From: Planctomycetaceae bacterium
GTDB taxonomy: Bacteria > Planctomycetota > UBA1135 > GCA-002686595
Direction: 5' to 3'
Length of the DNA stretch: 64,000 nucleotides
NCBI GenBank assembly: GCA_011525785.1
Contig: WYBT01000020.1
Location: 22,100 to 86,099, forward strand
This document shows positions 10,746-20,700 of this stretch, piece by piece. The position numbers were made by a program, and so were the translations under genes. Below the pieces are notes generated by a model, which saw only the letters and a list, made by a program, of their open reading frames with translations, did no database searches and was not told the origin of the DNA. How positions within the stretch are numbered: position 1 is the first letter of the stretch; the number at the start of each line of letters is the position of its first letter.

Positions 10746-12428
10746 TCAGGGCAGCACGCTGAAGCGCAACGCGTCGCTCAAGTTCGTTCCGCGCGGCGCC
10801 GTCGGATCGCGGAACCACGCTTGAGCGTTGACGGTCTCTCCGCCGACGAACGGCGCGCCCAGCGAGCCCGGCGCGGCGTGCACGAAGGCGCTCCAGTCGA
10901 GGCTGATCACGCCCGTGCACTGCGCGAGCACGCCGCCCGAGTTGGTGATCGGCCCGCGCTGCGTCGGCGGCCGCACGCAGAACCAGCTCGTGCTTCCCGC
11001 AGCCCACGGCAGCGGGGTGAAGCCGCCGTTGTCGAGCCCGTAGAACACCACGCCCAGGCGCTGGGGTTCGACGTCCGTGGCGCGCAGCACGAAGCCGCTG
11101 CTGGCGGAGGCGCTGGGCGAGCCCGTGGCGCCCATGCGCGGCGCGCAGCCGAGCGTGGTCGTGGAGCTCGTGCAGTAGTTCGCGAGCGTGGCCGCGTACT
11201 CGCGCCGCAGCCACTGCGTGTGCACGCCGGCGTACTCCTCGATCCCGCCGACGTAGAACCCGCGGCCGCCGTCCCACGCGCCGCACAGCGCCTGCTCGTG
11301 CGCGTTCGAATCGCCCTGGCGGATCCACACCAGCGCGCCCGCGCCGTCGAGCCGCGCAGTCCACGTGTCGCGCAGGCCGGCGCTCGAGCCGCTCACGACG
11401 CCGTCGGTGCTGCCGATCACGAACGCGCCGCCTTCACCGTCGCGACAGCAGGCGGCGACGGAGTCCTCCTCCGACGACCCCAACTGCCTGGTCCACAAGC
11501 GCTGGCCCGTCGCAGCGACACGCGCGATCCACGCGTCGACGCTGCCGATGTAACTCGCCGCGCCGGCGAGGTCGCCCTCCGTCGTCCCCGCGACGAACAG
11601 GCCGCCCGCGCCGTCGCTCGCCGCGCCGTTGACCATGTCCGTTGTGTCGCTGCCGAACTGTTGGAGCCACAGCGTGGTCCCGGCGCCGTCGACGCGCGCG
11701 ATCCAGGCGTCCCAGCCGCCGATGAGTCCGGCGAGATCGCCATCGTTCGTCGAGCCGACCACGAACACGCCGCCGGCGCCGTCGTCGACGAGTGCACTGA
11801 CGGCATCGAGCTCGCTCGAGCCGAACTGGCGCCGCCACAGCTCCGCGCCCGACGCATCGAGCTTGACCAGCCACACGTCGTTCGAACCCGCGTTGGGCCC
11901 GGCGATGTCGCCGTTGGTGACGCCCGCGACGAACAGTTCGGCGCCGCTCGAGCAACCTGCTCGCGCCTCGTCGTAGTGCAGCGTTCCGAGCTGCCGCGCC
12001 CAGCTCAGCGCGCCCGCAGCGTCGAAGCGCGCGACCCACGCGTCGAGATCGCCGAAGGCGGCGCCGCCGAGCACGCCGCTCGTCGAACCCGCGACTACGA
12101 AGCCGGCGCTCGCGTCGCGCCAGGCGGCGTGGGGGATGTCGTGCCCGGTCGAGCCCAGCGACGTGGTCCACAGCGTCGCGCCCGCGGGCGAGGTGCGGCG
12201 CAGCAACACGTCACTGGCGCCGGCGGTCGTCCCCGCGCTCGGCGTGAGCACGCCGGCGACCAGCGCGCCGTCCAAGCGCTCGGCGGCGATGGCGCGCGGC
12301 ACGAGCGCGGGCGCGTCGAGCGGCACGGTCCAGGTGCTTGTTTGCACGCTCGCAGCGCTCGCCAGCGCGACCAGGAGCGAAAGCACAGCGCCGCAGGCGC
12401 GCACTCTGGGAAGTTCGCAACTCGACAT
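10746..12428 (-). CDS. secreted SBBP-repeat beta-propeller protein with shared C-terminal module
   Basis: About 560 residues from the ATG at 12428 (a GTG at 12434 adds two). A hydrophobic signal peptide ([14 protein letters not shown]) leads into repeats of 50-60 residues with the pattern [16 protein letters not shown]...D......DG.GG.FV.G.T.GD, typical of SBBP/beta-propeller proteins; six or seven blades can be counted. The last ~140 residues, starting at [11 protein letters not shown] and ending [12 protein letters not shown], are the module found in five other secreted proteins here. It is probably an extracellular or surface structural/binding protein. No catalytic residues are visible. 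Confidence 0.85.
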   Translation of the reverse strand: MSSCELPRVRACGAVLSLLVALASAASVQTSTWTVPLDAPALVPRAIAAERLDGALVAGVLTPSAGTTAGASDVLLRRTSPAGATLWTTSLGSTGHDIPHAAWRDASAGFVVAGSTSGVLGGAAFGDLDAWVARFDAAGALSWARQLGTLHYDEARAGCSSGAELFVAGVTNGDIAGPNAGSNDVWLVKLDASGAELWRRQFGSSELDAVSALVDDGAGGVFVVGSTNDGDLAGLIGGWDAWIARVDGAGTTLWLQQFGSDTTDMVNGAASDGAGGLFVAGTTEGDLAGAASYIGSVDAWIARVAATGQRLWTRQLGSSEEDSVAACCRDGEGGAFVIGSTDGVVSGSSAGLRDTWTARLDGAGALVWIRQGDSNAHEQALCGAWDGGRGFYVGGIEEYAGVHTQWLRREYAATLANYCTSSTTTLGCAPRMGATGSPSASASSGFVLRATDVEPQRLGVVFYGLDNGGFTPLPWAAGSTSWFCVRPPTQRGPITNSGGVLAQCTGVISLDWSAFVHAAPGSLGAPFVGGETVNAQAWFRDPTAPRGTNLSDALRFSVLP

Positions 12429-12487
12429 GGCCACATGCTGCCCGTCGCTCGGCCTGAACCGTTATAGACCGAGCCTTTGAAGACGCG

Positions 12488-12531
12488 AGCAGCGCCCGCC
12501 GCCGGTCGAAACCGGGCGCGCGGACGCTGCT
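12488..12531 (-). terminator. possible terminator hairpin of the thioredoxin-like gene
   Basis: Nested inverted repeats: AGCAGCG (12488-12494) pairs with CGCTGCT (12525-12531), and inside it CCGGT/ACCGG closes a four-base CGAA loop. It lies 28 bases past the minus-strand stop at 12559. There is no clear T-run, so the role is uncertain. Confidence 0.4.
12492..12509. repeat. 18-bp direct repeat, copy 1
   Basis: The 18 bases at 12492-12509 (starting GCGCCCGCC, ending GGTCGA) recur exactly at 13604-13621. The two copies flank the thioredoxin-like gene, each just downstream of a minus-strand stop codon. Confidence 0.6.
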
Positions 12532-12558
12532 GTGGCTCTCGCTGGATCGCGCTGCGCG

Positions 12559-13539
12559 TCAGCGGTTCTTGTTGAGCACGGCGCGCAGCTGCTCGATGAG
12601 CTGCTCGGCTTCCGTGGCCGCGTAGCCCGCGCTCGGCGTCTTCTGGATCTTCTTGAGATCCTCGAGCGCGCCCTCGATGTCCTTGCGCTTGGTCGGCGCC
12701 TTCTCACGGATCTTGGCGATCTGCTTTTGGAGCTTGATCACCTCTTCCGCGGCCGGGTTGGCCTTGACGTCGGCCGCGATCTTCTCGACCTCGGCCTGCT
12801 GCGGAAGTCCCGCGAGCTCCTTGACCAGCGCCGCCGCGCTCTTCTCCGCGCCGAGGAAGTCGCCTTGCTCGTACGCCAGGCGCGCGAGCTCGACCTTCGA
12901 CTTCACCATGCCTTCGATCGCCGCGCGGATGGTCGCGCCGTCGTCGGCCTCGCCCAGCTTGGCCGCTTCGTCGAGCGCCAGCTTGTACTGCCGCTTCATC
13001 AGCGCGGCCTTGGTGTTCTTGGTCGCGGCCGACCATTCCCACAACGGCTTGGGCAGCGCGCCCGCCGTCGCCTTGGCCAGGATCGCGTCGCTGTAAGCGC
13101 CTGCGCCGCCGTTGTAGACCACCGTGCCGCTCGCATCGACGATCACGACGTGCGGGATGCCGCGCACGCCGAAGTAGTTCGAGAGCTTGCCAGCCTTGTC
13201 GTAGCCGTAGGCGTACTTCGCGCCCTTGTCGGCCACCCACTTGTCGGTCTCACCCTTGCCTTCACCGGTCACGCCGATGATCGACAGGCCCTTGCTACCC
13301 CACTTCTCTTGAAGCTCGTTGAGGTGCTTGACCTGTCCGCCGCACGGGCCTCACCAGTAGGCGAAGAACTCGAACAGAACGGCGCGGCCGAGGAAGTCGT
13401 CGTAGCTCTTCGCGCCGGTCTGGGTGAGCTCTTCGAGCTCGACCGGCGGGAGCTTGCTGCCCGGGGCCTGGGCTTGGAGCGGCGCGGCGAGTCCCGCGAC
13501 GACCAGCGCCAGTGCGCCCAACCATTTGAACTGGAACAT
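12559..13539 (-). CDS. thioredoxin/TlpA-like selenoprotein candidate (UGPC active site, TGA read through)
   Basis: Two adjacent open segments in one frame are separated only by the TGA at 13351-13353. Read through, they give 326 residues: signal peptide (1-24, ending LQAQ), thioredoxin-like domain, and a Lys/Ala/Glu-rich helical tail (about 190-326). The TGA is residue 63, in FFAYW-U-GPCGGQVKHL, exactly where the first Cys of a WCGPC active site belongs. The resolving Cys66 and the cis-Pro segment GIPHVVIVD are intact, and the frame stays clean for over 260 codons. A hairpin follows the TGA. The best reading is selenocysteine. The alternative is a fresh nonsense mutation. The role would be an extracytoplasmic thiol/selenol oxidoreductase. 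Start: ATG at 13539; GTG further up is possible. Confidence 0.78.
13320..13353 (-). promoter_or_regulatory. SECIS-like hairpin at the in-frame TGA
   Basis: On the minus strand, UGAG (first base of the stop onward) can pair with CUCA, and GUGC nine bases in from the stop region pairs with GCAC, enclosing a 14-base loop that contains AGGUC about 17 bases after the UGA. AGGUC-type loops at similar spacing occur in the E. coli fdhF SECIS. Pairing was worked out by hand; GC-rich DNA forms hairpins easily, so this supports but does not prove a SECIS. Confidence 0.5.
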
Positions 13540-13603
13540 GCGTAGGGTCCTTTCTCGCAGTCGAGCACCGCTCGATGCCTCGACCATCGTAGCGCTCGCT
13601 CCT

Positions 13604-13621
13604 GCGCCCGCCGCCGGTCGA
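13604..13621. repeat. 18-bp direct repeat, copy 2
   Basis: Exact copy of 12492-12509. It lies between the kinase stop (13639) and the start of the thioredoxin-like gene. Confidence 0.6.
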
Positions 13622-13638
13622 GCACTGGGCTCGCCGCA

Positions 13639-16600
13639 TCAACGATGCTGGGCGCGGGCGCGCCAGTGCTGAGCTCGCTCCGCGTGACCGGCGCCGCTGT
13701 CGAGGGCCTCGAGCGCGTCGAACAGCCGCGCGAGGCGTTCGCTCGCTTCGACGCGAGGGTCGGCTTGCCCGGGGCGGCTGGCGGGGGCGTCGTTCGCGGC
13801 GCCGAGTTGCTCGGCGGCCTCGATCAGCGTCGCGCGCGCCGGCGCCAGAGCCGCGGGCTCGGCCGAGGCCTGGCCCAACTGCGCTTCGCCGAGCAGCACG
13901 CGTGTGTACGCGATGCGCCAGCGCGACTCGCGCGGGTTGCGCTCGCGCAGCACGAGGCTCTCGCGCGCCGCCGACTCGGCTTCGTCCCAGCGCTTCAGCT
14001 CGAGCGCGGCCGCGGCGAGCGTCGAGAGATCCTGCGCGAGCTCGACTCCACCGCTGCGCCGCAGCGCCTCGGTGCAGCGGCGCAACGCCTGCGCGGCGGA
14101 CTCGAAGTCGCGACGCGCGCTGGCGATCACGCTCGCGTTGCGCCAAGCGCGCACGACGCGGTCGTGGTCGGCTCCGAGCGCCGCCTCGAGCGCCACCGCC
14201 GCGCGGCCGTAGCACTCGGCGGCTTCGTCCAGGCGCCGCAGGCCGTGCAGCGTCGAGCCGAGCGCCTGCGCGGTCGTCGCGGTGTCGACATGGGCCTCGC
14301 CCAGGGCCGCGCGCCGGGCCTCGAAGGCGCGCCGCAGGATCGGCTCGGCTTCGTCGAAGCGTCGCAGGTTGAAGAGCGCGACGCCGAGGTTGTGCGCGCA
14401 GGAGTGGAAGGCCGGGCGCGCGTCTTCGAGCAGCGCATCGAGTCCTGCGTACGCCTCGCGCAGCAGCACGATGGCGTCCTCGTAGCGTTGCTGCGCCGAG
14501 CGCAGGCGGCCCACGCGCGCCAGCACGTGGTGCAGCTCGGTCTCGCCCACGCCGTTCACGCGGCGCAGTCGCTCGACGAGTTCGACGAACAGCGGCTCGG
14601 CCTGCTCGACGCGGCCAGTGTTGAGCAGATTGCCGGCGAAATTGTCGAGCAGGCCCAGCGTGATGGTGTGGTCGTCGCCGTGCGAGCGCCGCGCGATCGC
14701 GAGACCCGCCTCGAGCTCGCTCAAGGCCTCGTCGGTGCGCCCGAGCATCATCCACGCCGTCCCCAGCGAGTGCAGCGCGCGCAAGCTCCGTCGATCGCCC
14801 GCGCCGAAGCGGCGTCGATAGCCGGCCAGCGCGGCCTCGAGCTCCGCTGCGCCTTCGTCAGTGCGCTGCAGGTGGATCAGCACTCCGCCCAGGCTGCTCT
14901 GAACGTCGAGCGCGTTCTCGTCGTCGGGCCCGTGCGTGCGCGTCCAACCCTCCAGCGCCGCGCGGAACGAGCTCTCAGCGGCCTCGTGCGCTCCAGCGTA
15001 GGTTTCGAGCGTTCCGAGCGCGTTCAGCGCGTGCAACTCGAGTTCGTGATCCGCTCCCAGTTCCGCGCGCAGCTCGCGAGCGAGTTCTTCGAGAGCCGCG
15101 CGCCGGTCCTCGACTTCGCCGCGGTTCGCGTTGGACCGCAACACGTTCAGGCGCGCCCGCAACGTGAGCTCGTGCCGCGCACCGAGTTCTCGCTCGCGCA
15201 GCTCCAGCACGCTGCTGCGCAACTGCGCTTCCGCCTCGAAACGCCCCAGATTCGCGAGCGACTGCGCCAGGCGTTCGAGCAAGCTCGCGCGCACCAGCGG
15301 CTGCGTCGCGAACTGCTCGTCGATCGCACGCCGCGTCGGCTCGAAGATCGAGTGCTCGAGCGCGTCAACGGCCAGCGTGGTCAAGTTCGCTTCGCGCAGC
15401 ACGCCCTGCAGGCGCGCAAGCTCGGCTTCGACTTCGGCCGTATCCGCGGCGGCGCGCGTCGCCCACGCGCGGCGCTCGGCCAGGAGCCTCTCGCGCAAGC
15501 GCAAGCCCATCGACTCGGCGTCGATCTGCTCGAACTGCGCTTCCTGGAAGGCGACGACCTGCTCGAGCTCGTCGGCGCGGCGCTGCGCTTCACGCTCGGC
15601 GAGCGTCGCACGCTCCGCGGCGGCCTCGGCGTTCCGGCGCGCTTCGTCGGCCAGCGCGCTGGCGCGTTCGGCGTCGACCCGACGCTCTTCGGCGCGCAGG
15701 GCGAAGTGCGTGCTCGCCGCGATCCCCGCCACGAGCGCCACGAACAGCGCCGCGGCGGCTGCGACCTGCCAGCGGTTGCGCCGCACGAACTTCGAGAGCT
15801 GGTAGGCCGTGCTCGGCGGTCGCGCGAGCACCGGTTCGTCGCGCAGGAAGCGCTCGACGTCATCGGCCAGCGCGCTGGCCGAGTCGTAGCGCCGCGCGCG
15901 GTCCTTCTCGAGCGCCTTGAGCACGATCCAGTCGAGGTCACCCGAGAGTTTGGAGGCGAGCTCCTGCGGCGCGAGCGCGCGCAGCAGCGCCGCGCGCTGG
16001 GTCTGTTCGTCGTTCGTGGCCGCGCGCGTCGACGGCCGCGTCGGCTCGCCCTCGCGGATCGTGCGCAGCACCTCGTCGTAGCCGCGCTCGAACGCCGCGC
16101 GCAAATCGTGCGGCTTGGCGCCCGTCAACAGCTCGTAGAGCAGCACGCCCAGGCTGTACACGTCGGCGCGCGTGTCGATGTCGATCCCGCCCAGCGCGGT
16201 CTGCTCCGGCGCCATGTACTCGGGCGTGCCGAGCAGCTGCTGGAAGCCCGTGAAGAGCGTTTTCTCGGTCAGCTCGACGCCCGTGGCCTTGGCGATGCCG
16301 AAGTCGATCACCTTGGGGCACGGCGCGCCGTCGGCGAGCGTGACGAGCACGTTCGAGGGCTTCACGTCGCGGTGGATCACGCCCTTTTGGTGCGCGTGCT
16401 GCAGTGCGCGGCAGGTCGTGACGAACAGCGCGAGCCGGTCCTCGAGCGACGAACGCGCTTCGTCGCAGAAGGTCGTGATCGGCACGCCGCGCACCAGCTC
16501 CATCGCGAAGTACGGACGTCCGCTGCGCGTCACGCCGGCGTCGAAGACCTTGGCGATGCTGGCGTGCTCCATCAGCGCCAACGCCTGTCGTTCGGCCTCG

Positions 16601-16956
16601 AAGCGCGCGACGACGGCCTTGGTGTCCATGCCGAGCTTGAGCACCTTCAGCGCCACCTTGCGCTTCACCGGCTCGAGCTGCTCGGCCATCCAGACCTCGC
16701 CGAAGCCGCCCTCGCCGATGCGCTCGAGCAGCTTGAAGCGGCCGACGAGTTCGCCGACCTGCTCGGCGTCCGCAGTGCGCGCTGAGTTCGTGAGGAAGCC
16801 CTCGGCGCGCGCATCGGCGGCCAGCAGGCGCTCGACGCGGGCGCGCAGCTTCGAATCGCCGCCGCAGGCCTGCTCGAGCAGCCGAGCGCGCTCGCGCGGG
16901 TCGGCGACGGCGCGCGCGCGGTGGAACAGCTCTTCGACGTTCGGGGTGGAGCTCAC
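13639..16956 (-). CDS. Ser/Thr protein kinase with transmembrane segment and TPR-rich C-terminus
   Basis: About 1105 residues from GTG 16956 (TTG at 16977 adds seven). The kinase domain spans about 73-340: GEGGFGEVW, VALK lysine (about 104), HRDVKPSNVLV, DFGIAKA and GTPEYMAPEQ, all consistent with an active Hanks-type kinase. After a juxtamembrane stretch comes one membrane segment (VAAAAALFVALVAGIAAS), a coiled coil (ERATLAEREAQRRADELEQ), and about 500 residues of TPR-like repeats of the Kinesin-light-chain/NB-ARC type, which would lie outside the cytoplasm. An ECF sigma factor gene sits 60 bases upstream in the same direction, the typical planctomycete arrangement in which the kinase is thought to control the sigma factor by phosphorylation. 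Confidence 0.93.
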   Translation of the reverse strand: MSSTPNVEELFHRARAVADPRERARLLEQACGGDSKLRARVERLLAADARAEGFLTNSARTADAEQVGELVGRFKLLERIGEGGFGEVWMAEQLEPVKRKVALKVLKLGMDTKAVVARFEAERQALALMEHASIAKVFDAGVTRSGRPYFAMELVRGVPITTFCDEARSSLEDRLALFVTTCRALQHAHQKGVIHRDVKPSNVLVTLADGAPCPKVIDFGIAKATGVELTEKTLFTGFQQLLGTPEYMAPEQTALGGIDIDTRADVYSLGVLLYELLTGAKPHDLRAAFERGYDEVLRTIREGEPTRPSTRAATNDEQTQRAALLRALAPQELASKLSGDLDWIVLKALEKDRARRYDSASALADDVERFLRDEPVLARPPSTAYQLSKFVRRNRWQVAAAAALFVALVAGIAASTHFALRAEERRVDAERASALADEARRNAEAAAERATLAEREAQRRADELEQVVAFQEAQFEQIDAESMGLRLRERLLAERRAWATRAAADTAEVEAELARLQGVLREANLTTLAVDALEHSIFEPTRRAIDEQFATQPLVRASLLERLAQSLANLGRFEAEAQLRSSVLELRERELGARHELTLRARLNVLRSNANRGEVEDRRAALEELARELRAELGADHELELHALNALGTLETYAGAHEAAESSFRAALEGWTRTHGPDDENALDVQSSLGGVLIHLQRTDEGAAELEAALAGYRRRFGAGDRRSLRALHSLGTAWMMLGRTDEALSELEAGLAIARRSHGDDHTITLGLLDNFAGNLLNTGRVEQAEPLFVELVERLRRVNGVGETELHHVLARVGRLRSAQQRYEDAIVLLREAYAGLDALLEDARPAFHSCAHNLGVALFNLRRFDEAEPILRRAFEARRAALGEAHVDTATTAQALGSTLHGLRRLDEAAECYGRAAVALEAALGADHDRVVRAWRNASVIASARRDFESAAQALRRCTEALRRSGGVELAQDLSTLAAAALELKRWDEAESAARESLVLRERNPRESRWRIAYTRVLLGEAQLGQASAEPAALAPARATLIEAAEQLGAANDAPASRPGQADPRVEASERLARLFDALEALDSGAGHAERAQHWRARAQHR

Positions 16957-17016
16957 GGCCTGGGGCTCAATGCGCAAACACGCCGCGCGGCGCCCCGCAA
17001 TCTGTCGCTGCTCGGC

Positions 17017-17586
17017 TCACGCTTCGTCGCTGAGCGCGTCGAGCAGCCAGGCGCGCGCGTAGGCCCAGTAGCGATCGGCGGTGGTGGTGGAGATGCCCAG
17101 CAGCGCTGCGGCCTCGCGCTGACTCAGTCCGCCGAAGAAGCGCAGCGAGACCAGCTCGGCCTTCTGTGGATCCTCCTGCGCCAGGCGTTCGAGCGCCTCG
17201 TCGAGGTCGAGCAGCTCGGGCGGCGGCGCGTCGACGAACAGCTGCGAGGCGTCGAGTTCGATGCGCTGGCGCTTGCCGGCCCGCTTCTGGGCCCCGCGTT
17301 CGCGCGCGCGATCGACCAGGATGCGCCGCATGGCCTGCGCCGCCGCGCCGAAGAAGTGCCCGCGGCCTTCCCAGCCGTCCGCGCCGCGATTTTCCGGCCC
17401 CAGGATGCGCAGGTAGGCCTCGTGCACGAGCGCCGTGGCGTTCAGCGAGGGCGCGCCGGCCTCGCGGCGCAGGCGCTGGGCCGCGAGCTCGCGCAGCTCG
17501 GCGTAGACCAGCGGCAGGAGCTCGGCCGCCGCCCGCGGATCGCCGGATCGGGCCGCCTCGAGCGCTCGCGTCAGCTCCAGATTCAC
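17017..17586 (-). CDS. ECF sigma factor of the kinase-associated (planctomycete) type
   Basis: 189 residues from GTG 17586. Region 2 is recognisable (LVYAELRELAAQRLR, LVHEAYLRILG, HFFGAAAQAMRRILVDRAR), and region 4 contains the helix-turn-helix LSQREAAALLGISTTTADRYW. This matches the sigma-70-like ECF subfamily common in planctomycetes and acidobacteria next to Ser/Thr kinase-TPR genes. It directs RNA polymerase to unknown promoters. There is no anti-sigma factor gene beside it; the adjacent kinase gene is the likely regulator. It is divergent from the subtilase gene, leaving a shared 166-base intergenic region. Confidence 0.92.
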   Translation of the reverse strand: MNLELTRALEAARSGDPRAAAELLPLVYAELRELAAQRLRREAGAPSLNATALVHEAYLRILGPENRGADGWEGRGHFFGAAAQAMRRILVDRARERGAQKRAGKRQRIELDASQLFVDAPPPELLDLDEALERLAQEDPQKAELVSLRFFGGLSQREAAALLGISTTTADRYWAYARAWLLDALSDEA

Positions 17587-17671
17587 CCCCTGATCGTACT
17601 CGCCCGAACGAAAGCGCTTTTTGACCTGGGGTAGTCCGTGCGCGCTTTGCGCATGGAGCGGCGAGTGACCT

Positions 17672-17697
17672 TCCCGCCCCGACGGTTCGGGGCGGGA
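17672..17697. promoter_or_regulatory. 11-bp hairpin in the divergent sigma factor/subtilase intergenic region
   Basis: A perfect 11-bp inverted repeat (17672-17682 with 17687-17697) has a CGGT loop, about 55 bases before the subtilase start and 86 bases before the sigma factor start. No T-run follows on either strand, so it is more likely a leader structure or operator than a terminator. This is inferred from position only. Confidence 0.45.
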
Positions 17698-17752
17698 GGT
17701 CCTCGCCGGACGCCTCGATGCGGCCGGCCGGTCCCTCAAGTTTGGAATCTCC

Positions 17753-20700
17753 ATGAGCAGCGAGCGAAGTGTGGCGGCGCGCGTACGGCGCGGGGTGTCG
17801 GGCGTGGCGGTGTGGTTGGCGGCGGCGGCGTTGGCCGGCGCGCAGCGCGTAGAGGTCGGCGGCGTCGAGCTCCCGGCCGTCGAGCTTGCGCCAGCGCAGG
17901 ATGGCGGAGCGGCGTTTGTGCCCTTCGCGCTGACGCCGACGACCGGTGAGGTGAAGGTGCTCGTCGCGCTCGAGGCGCTCGACGATTTCGTGGCCTCGGG
18001 CGCCGCCGCGGGCGCCGTGCTCGTGAGCGAATCGGCGCTGGCGCACGTGTACCGCATCGACGCGCGCGACGCAGCGCTCGTCGAGGGCCTCGCGGGCGTC
18101 GAAGTGCGCCCCGAGTTCCACCAGGTGTGGCTGCGCCGCGGCGTGCTCGACACGCGCAGCGGAACGCGCGCGGCGGATGGCGTGCTGCACGCGTCGTTCG
18201 ACGTGCGCCGCATGGCGCTGGCGCAGTTCCATGGCCCGGTCAGCGACGCGGAGCACGCTGCGCTCGTCGCCACTGGCGTGGAGCTCGTCCACTACCTGCC
18301 GCAGAACGCGTATCTGGTGTGGATCGCCAGCGACGATGCCCGCGCGCGACTGCTCGCGCTCCGCGGCGACTCGAGCGGCCTCGCCTTCGTCGACGCGTTG
18401 CTGCCCGAGGACGTCGTGTCGCCGCGGCTCGACGGCGCACAAGGAGTGATCGAGGTCACGCTGCAGGTCTTCAATCCGGCCGCAGAGCGCTCGACGAAGC
18501 CGCTCGAGCGCGCGGCCGTGCTCGAAGCGATCGGACTGACCGAAGGTCTGCTGCGCGAGCCCGAAGACGTGCTCGGCGGCGTCTACACGAACATCACCGC
18601 GCGCGTGGCGGTGCAAGCGCTCGAGACGCTCGCGCTGCTCGATGCTCTGGTCAACGTCGAACCCTTCCAGCTGCCGCACCAGATGAGCGAGCGCCAGGCG
18701 CAGGAAGTGCGCGGCGCGTGGAACGCGGCCGGCACGGGCGCCGCCGGGCCCGGTTACGCCAACTTCCTCAACGCAAGCGGCTTTCCGACGACTCCGTCCA
18801 GCTACCCGGTGGTGGCGGTCGTCGATTCGGGCATCGACAACGGCACGACCAGTCCGCTCGACAACTCGCTTCGCACCGGCGGAATTCCCGGACAGCCGTC
18901 GCGCGTGATCGCGACCGCCAACCTCAGCAACGAGTCGAGCGCGAGCTGCATCAACGGGCACGGACACCTGTGCGCGTCGGTGATCGCAGGCTCTGGGATC
19001 GCCGATGCGTGGCCGGACGGCGCGTTCGTGCGCGGGCTTGGAATCGCGCCGGCCGCGCGGCTCTCGAACATCAAGTACCTGAACAACAACAACTCCGGCT
19101 CTCTCACGAGCCACGCGACGCTGGCCGAAACGGCCTGGGGCCACGGGGCGCGCATCAGCTCGAATTCGTGGGGCTCGGACGCGTTTGGCGCGTACACCGC
19201 CAGCTCGCAGCAGCACGACCAACTCGCGCGCGACGCGAGCTCTGCGGGCGGCAACCAACAGATGCTGTTCGTGTTCTCCGCGGGCAATGACGGAGTGGCC
19301 GGTGTCGGCGCGCCGGCGACGGCCAAGAACGTGCTCACGGTGGGCGCGACGGAGGGCTCGGACGCTCAGAGCGGCTGCGGCGGTTCGTCGACGGCGGACA
19401 ACATCCAGCAGATCGCCTCGTTCTCATCGCGCGGACCGACGACGGACGGTCGCAGCAAGCCGGAAGTCGTCGCGCCTGGCACGCACGTCGTGGGCACGGC
19501 CAGTCCGGCGTCCTCCTACAACGGATTCTCCGTATGCGACGACTACTACCCCGCGGGTCAGACGACGTACACGTGGGCCAACGGTACGAGCTTCTCCGCG
19601 CCCGCGCTGTCCGGCGTGCAGGCGCTGACCACGAACTACCTCTCGCGCGTGCACAGCATCGCGAACCCGTCGCCTGCGTTGCTCAAGGCCTACACGCTGC
19701 ACCAGACGCGCTTCTTGAACTCGACGGGCGGCAACTTGCCGAGCTTCAACCAAGGTTTCGGCTTCCCTTGGCTCGACCTCGCCTTCGACCAGACCTTCGT
19801 GCGCAAGTTCGCCGACCAGAACTCGCTGTTCAACTCGACCGGCGAGTATCGCGAGTACGTCGGAACGGTGGCGAACGTGCTGCGGCCCGTGCGCGTCGCG
19901 CTGGTGTGGACCGATGCGCCCGGCAGCACGGTCGGCGCGTCGTGGGTCAATGACCTCGACCTGACCGTGATCGTCGGCGCCAACACGTACCGCGGCAACG
20001 TGTTCTCGGGCGGGCTGTCGACGACCGGCGGCTCGGCGGACCTCAACGACAACAGCGAGCTCGTCGTGTTGCCCACGGGCTTCGCCGGAACGATCCGCGT
20101 GCGCGTGAGCGCTGCGAACATCGCGGGCGATGGCGTGCCCGGCAACGCCGACGCGACGGACCAGGACTTCGCGCTCGTGATCGCCAACATGAACTACTCG
20201 AGCGGCTGCACGCCGCCGACGTTGACCACGAACTTGAGCGCAAACGCCGCGAGCGCGTGCACGGGGTCTCCGCTCACGTTGTCCGTGGCGGCGAGCGGAT
20301 CCAACCTCTCCTACAAGTTCTATCGCAACGGTCAGACCGTGCAGAGCGGGAGCTCGAACACCTACACCGTCCCCAGCCCGACCGCGGTCGACGCCGGAAC
20401 GTACACGTGCCAGATCGGCAACGCCTGCGGGGACGTGCTCTCGGCGCCGGTGACGGTGGTCGTGAACAGCGCGCCGAGCGCGGTTCAGCAACCGACCGGC
20501 CTGGGTCTGTGCACGGGTTCGTCCGGTCAACTGCAGTTCGTCGCCAGCGGAACGCCCGCGCCGACCTACCAGTGGAAGCGCAACGGCGTCGACATCCCCG
20601 GTGCGACCTCCAGCACTTACGCGATTGCCTCGATGAACGCGGGTCTGGCGGGCTCGTACCAGTGCAACGCCACCAACGTGTGCGGCGTGACGATCTCGAA

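Noticed and set aside
13351..13353. The TGA taken as an ordinary nonsense mutation
   Set aside because: It falls exactly on the reactive Cys codon and the downstream frame is long and undamaged; kept as the alternative explanation, not the main one.
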